DNA of 64,000 bases from Branchiostoma lanceolatum. Lineage: Eukaryota > Chordata > Leptocardii > Amphioxiformes > Branchiostomatidae. Positions 63,757 to 64,000 of this stretch are shown here, piece after piece (within the stretch, counting starts at the first letter, position 1; every line of letters starts with the position of its first letter). Location of the stretch: NCBI RefSeq assembly GCF_035083965.1, contig NC_089726.1, forward strand, positions 13,211,501-13,275,500, read 5' to 3'. A program made the translations under genes and the position numbers. The notes below the pieces were generated by a model, which was not told the DNA's origin, did no database searches, and saw only the letters and a program-made list of their open reading frames with translations.

Positions 63757-64000
63757 CTGGGGGTGGGGAGATGCACTAGGTGAGTGCAAGGGTTCTTAAA
63801 ACGGTAAATAGTAAATTCTAGTGTAAAATCATGGGATAAAGGACATAATATGCCAAAAATAGTTACTCAAGCAACTGGATAAAATTTTGAAAAAACATTT
63901 GCTCAAGTAACTTTTTGCCGTACAGTACCTTACTACCTGTATGTCCTATATAATGCCCTTGGTATACCTAACCTTCATCAACGTATAAAGGACATAGTGT
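63757..64000. other. Intron of the ADP-ribosylglycohydrolase gene up to the window edge
   Basis: The next upstream exon is not recognised. A short inverted repeat of a TGTCCTTTATA/TATAAAGGACA type occurs near 63840-63995. Confidence 0.4.

Overview
This looks like chordate-invertebrate nuclear DNA, most probably a lancelet (Branchiostoma). That is an inference from gene content, compact multi-exon genes with GT-AG introns, many small terminal-inverted-repeat (TIR) elements and degenerate non-LTR retrotransposons; I could not search a database. Nothing is organised like a prokaryotic or organellar genome. I rebuilt the genes by hand from splice sites, reading phase and recognisable protein families.

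Layout. 1-13.3 kb holds no convincing host gene. It is transposon debris: a decayed LINE with a TTAA-flanked element inside it, a 78-bp hairpin element, a 177-bp TIR element, a 5'-truncated LINE (APE endonuclease, reverse transcriptase, C-terminal zinc knuckle) lodged inside a TIR pair with 9-bp target duplications, and a 1.1-kb TIR element. 13.37-24.1 kb is an eight-exon opsin on the + strand (469 aa). 25.66-35.33 kb is a tandem pair of five-exon METTL27-like methyltransferase genes on the - strand, with a decayed third first exon between them. An intronless TRIM-NHL gene lies inside intron 3 of the distal copy, and a 127-bp satellite lies just upstream of that copy. 37.9-43.87 kb is a secreted coiled-coil/fibrinogen-domain protein (- strand). 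46.45-49.22 kb is a seven-exon cytosolic sulfotransferase (- strand). 51.6-60.6 kb is a 20-exon MOV10L1 helicase (+ strand). 61.58 kb to the window edge is the 3' part of an ADP-ribosylglycohydrolase gene (- strand), tail to tail with MOV10L1.

The genes do not form a pathway: light sensing, small-molecule methylation, ubiquitin-ligase/innate recognition, extracellular lectin-like recognition, sulfonation, piRNA-pathway helicase and ADP-ribose removal sit side by side as in ordinary animal gene neighbourhoods. The best leads are a group of at least five TIR elements with TAGCC-type ends, most with 9-bp target duplications; the exon-limited near-identity of exon 3 between the METTL27 copies; the cysteine-rich insertion in the fibrinogen domain; and the altered N- and C-terminal architecture of the MOV10L1 protein. 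I did not find a convincing wholly new biological system.
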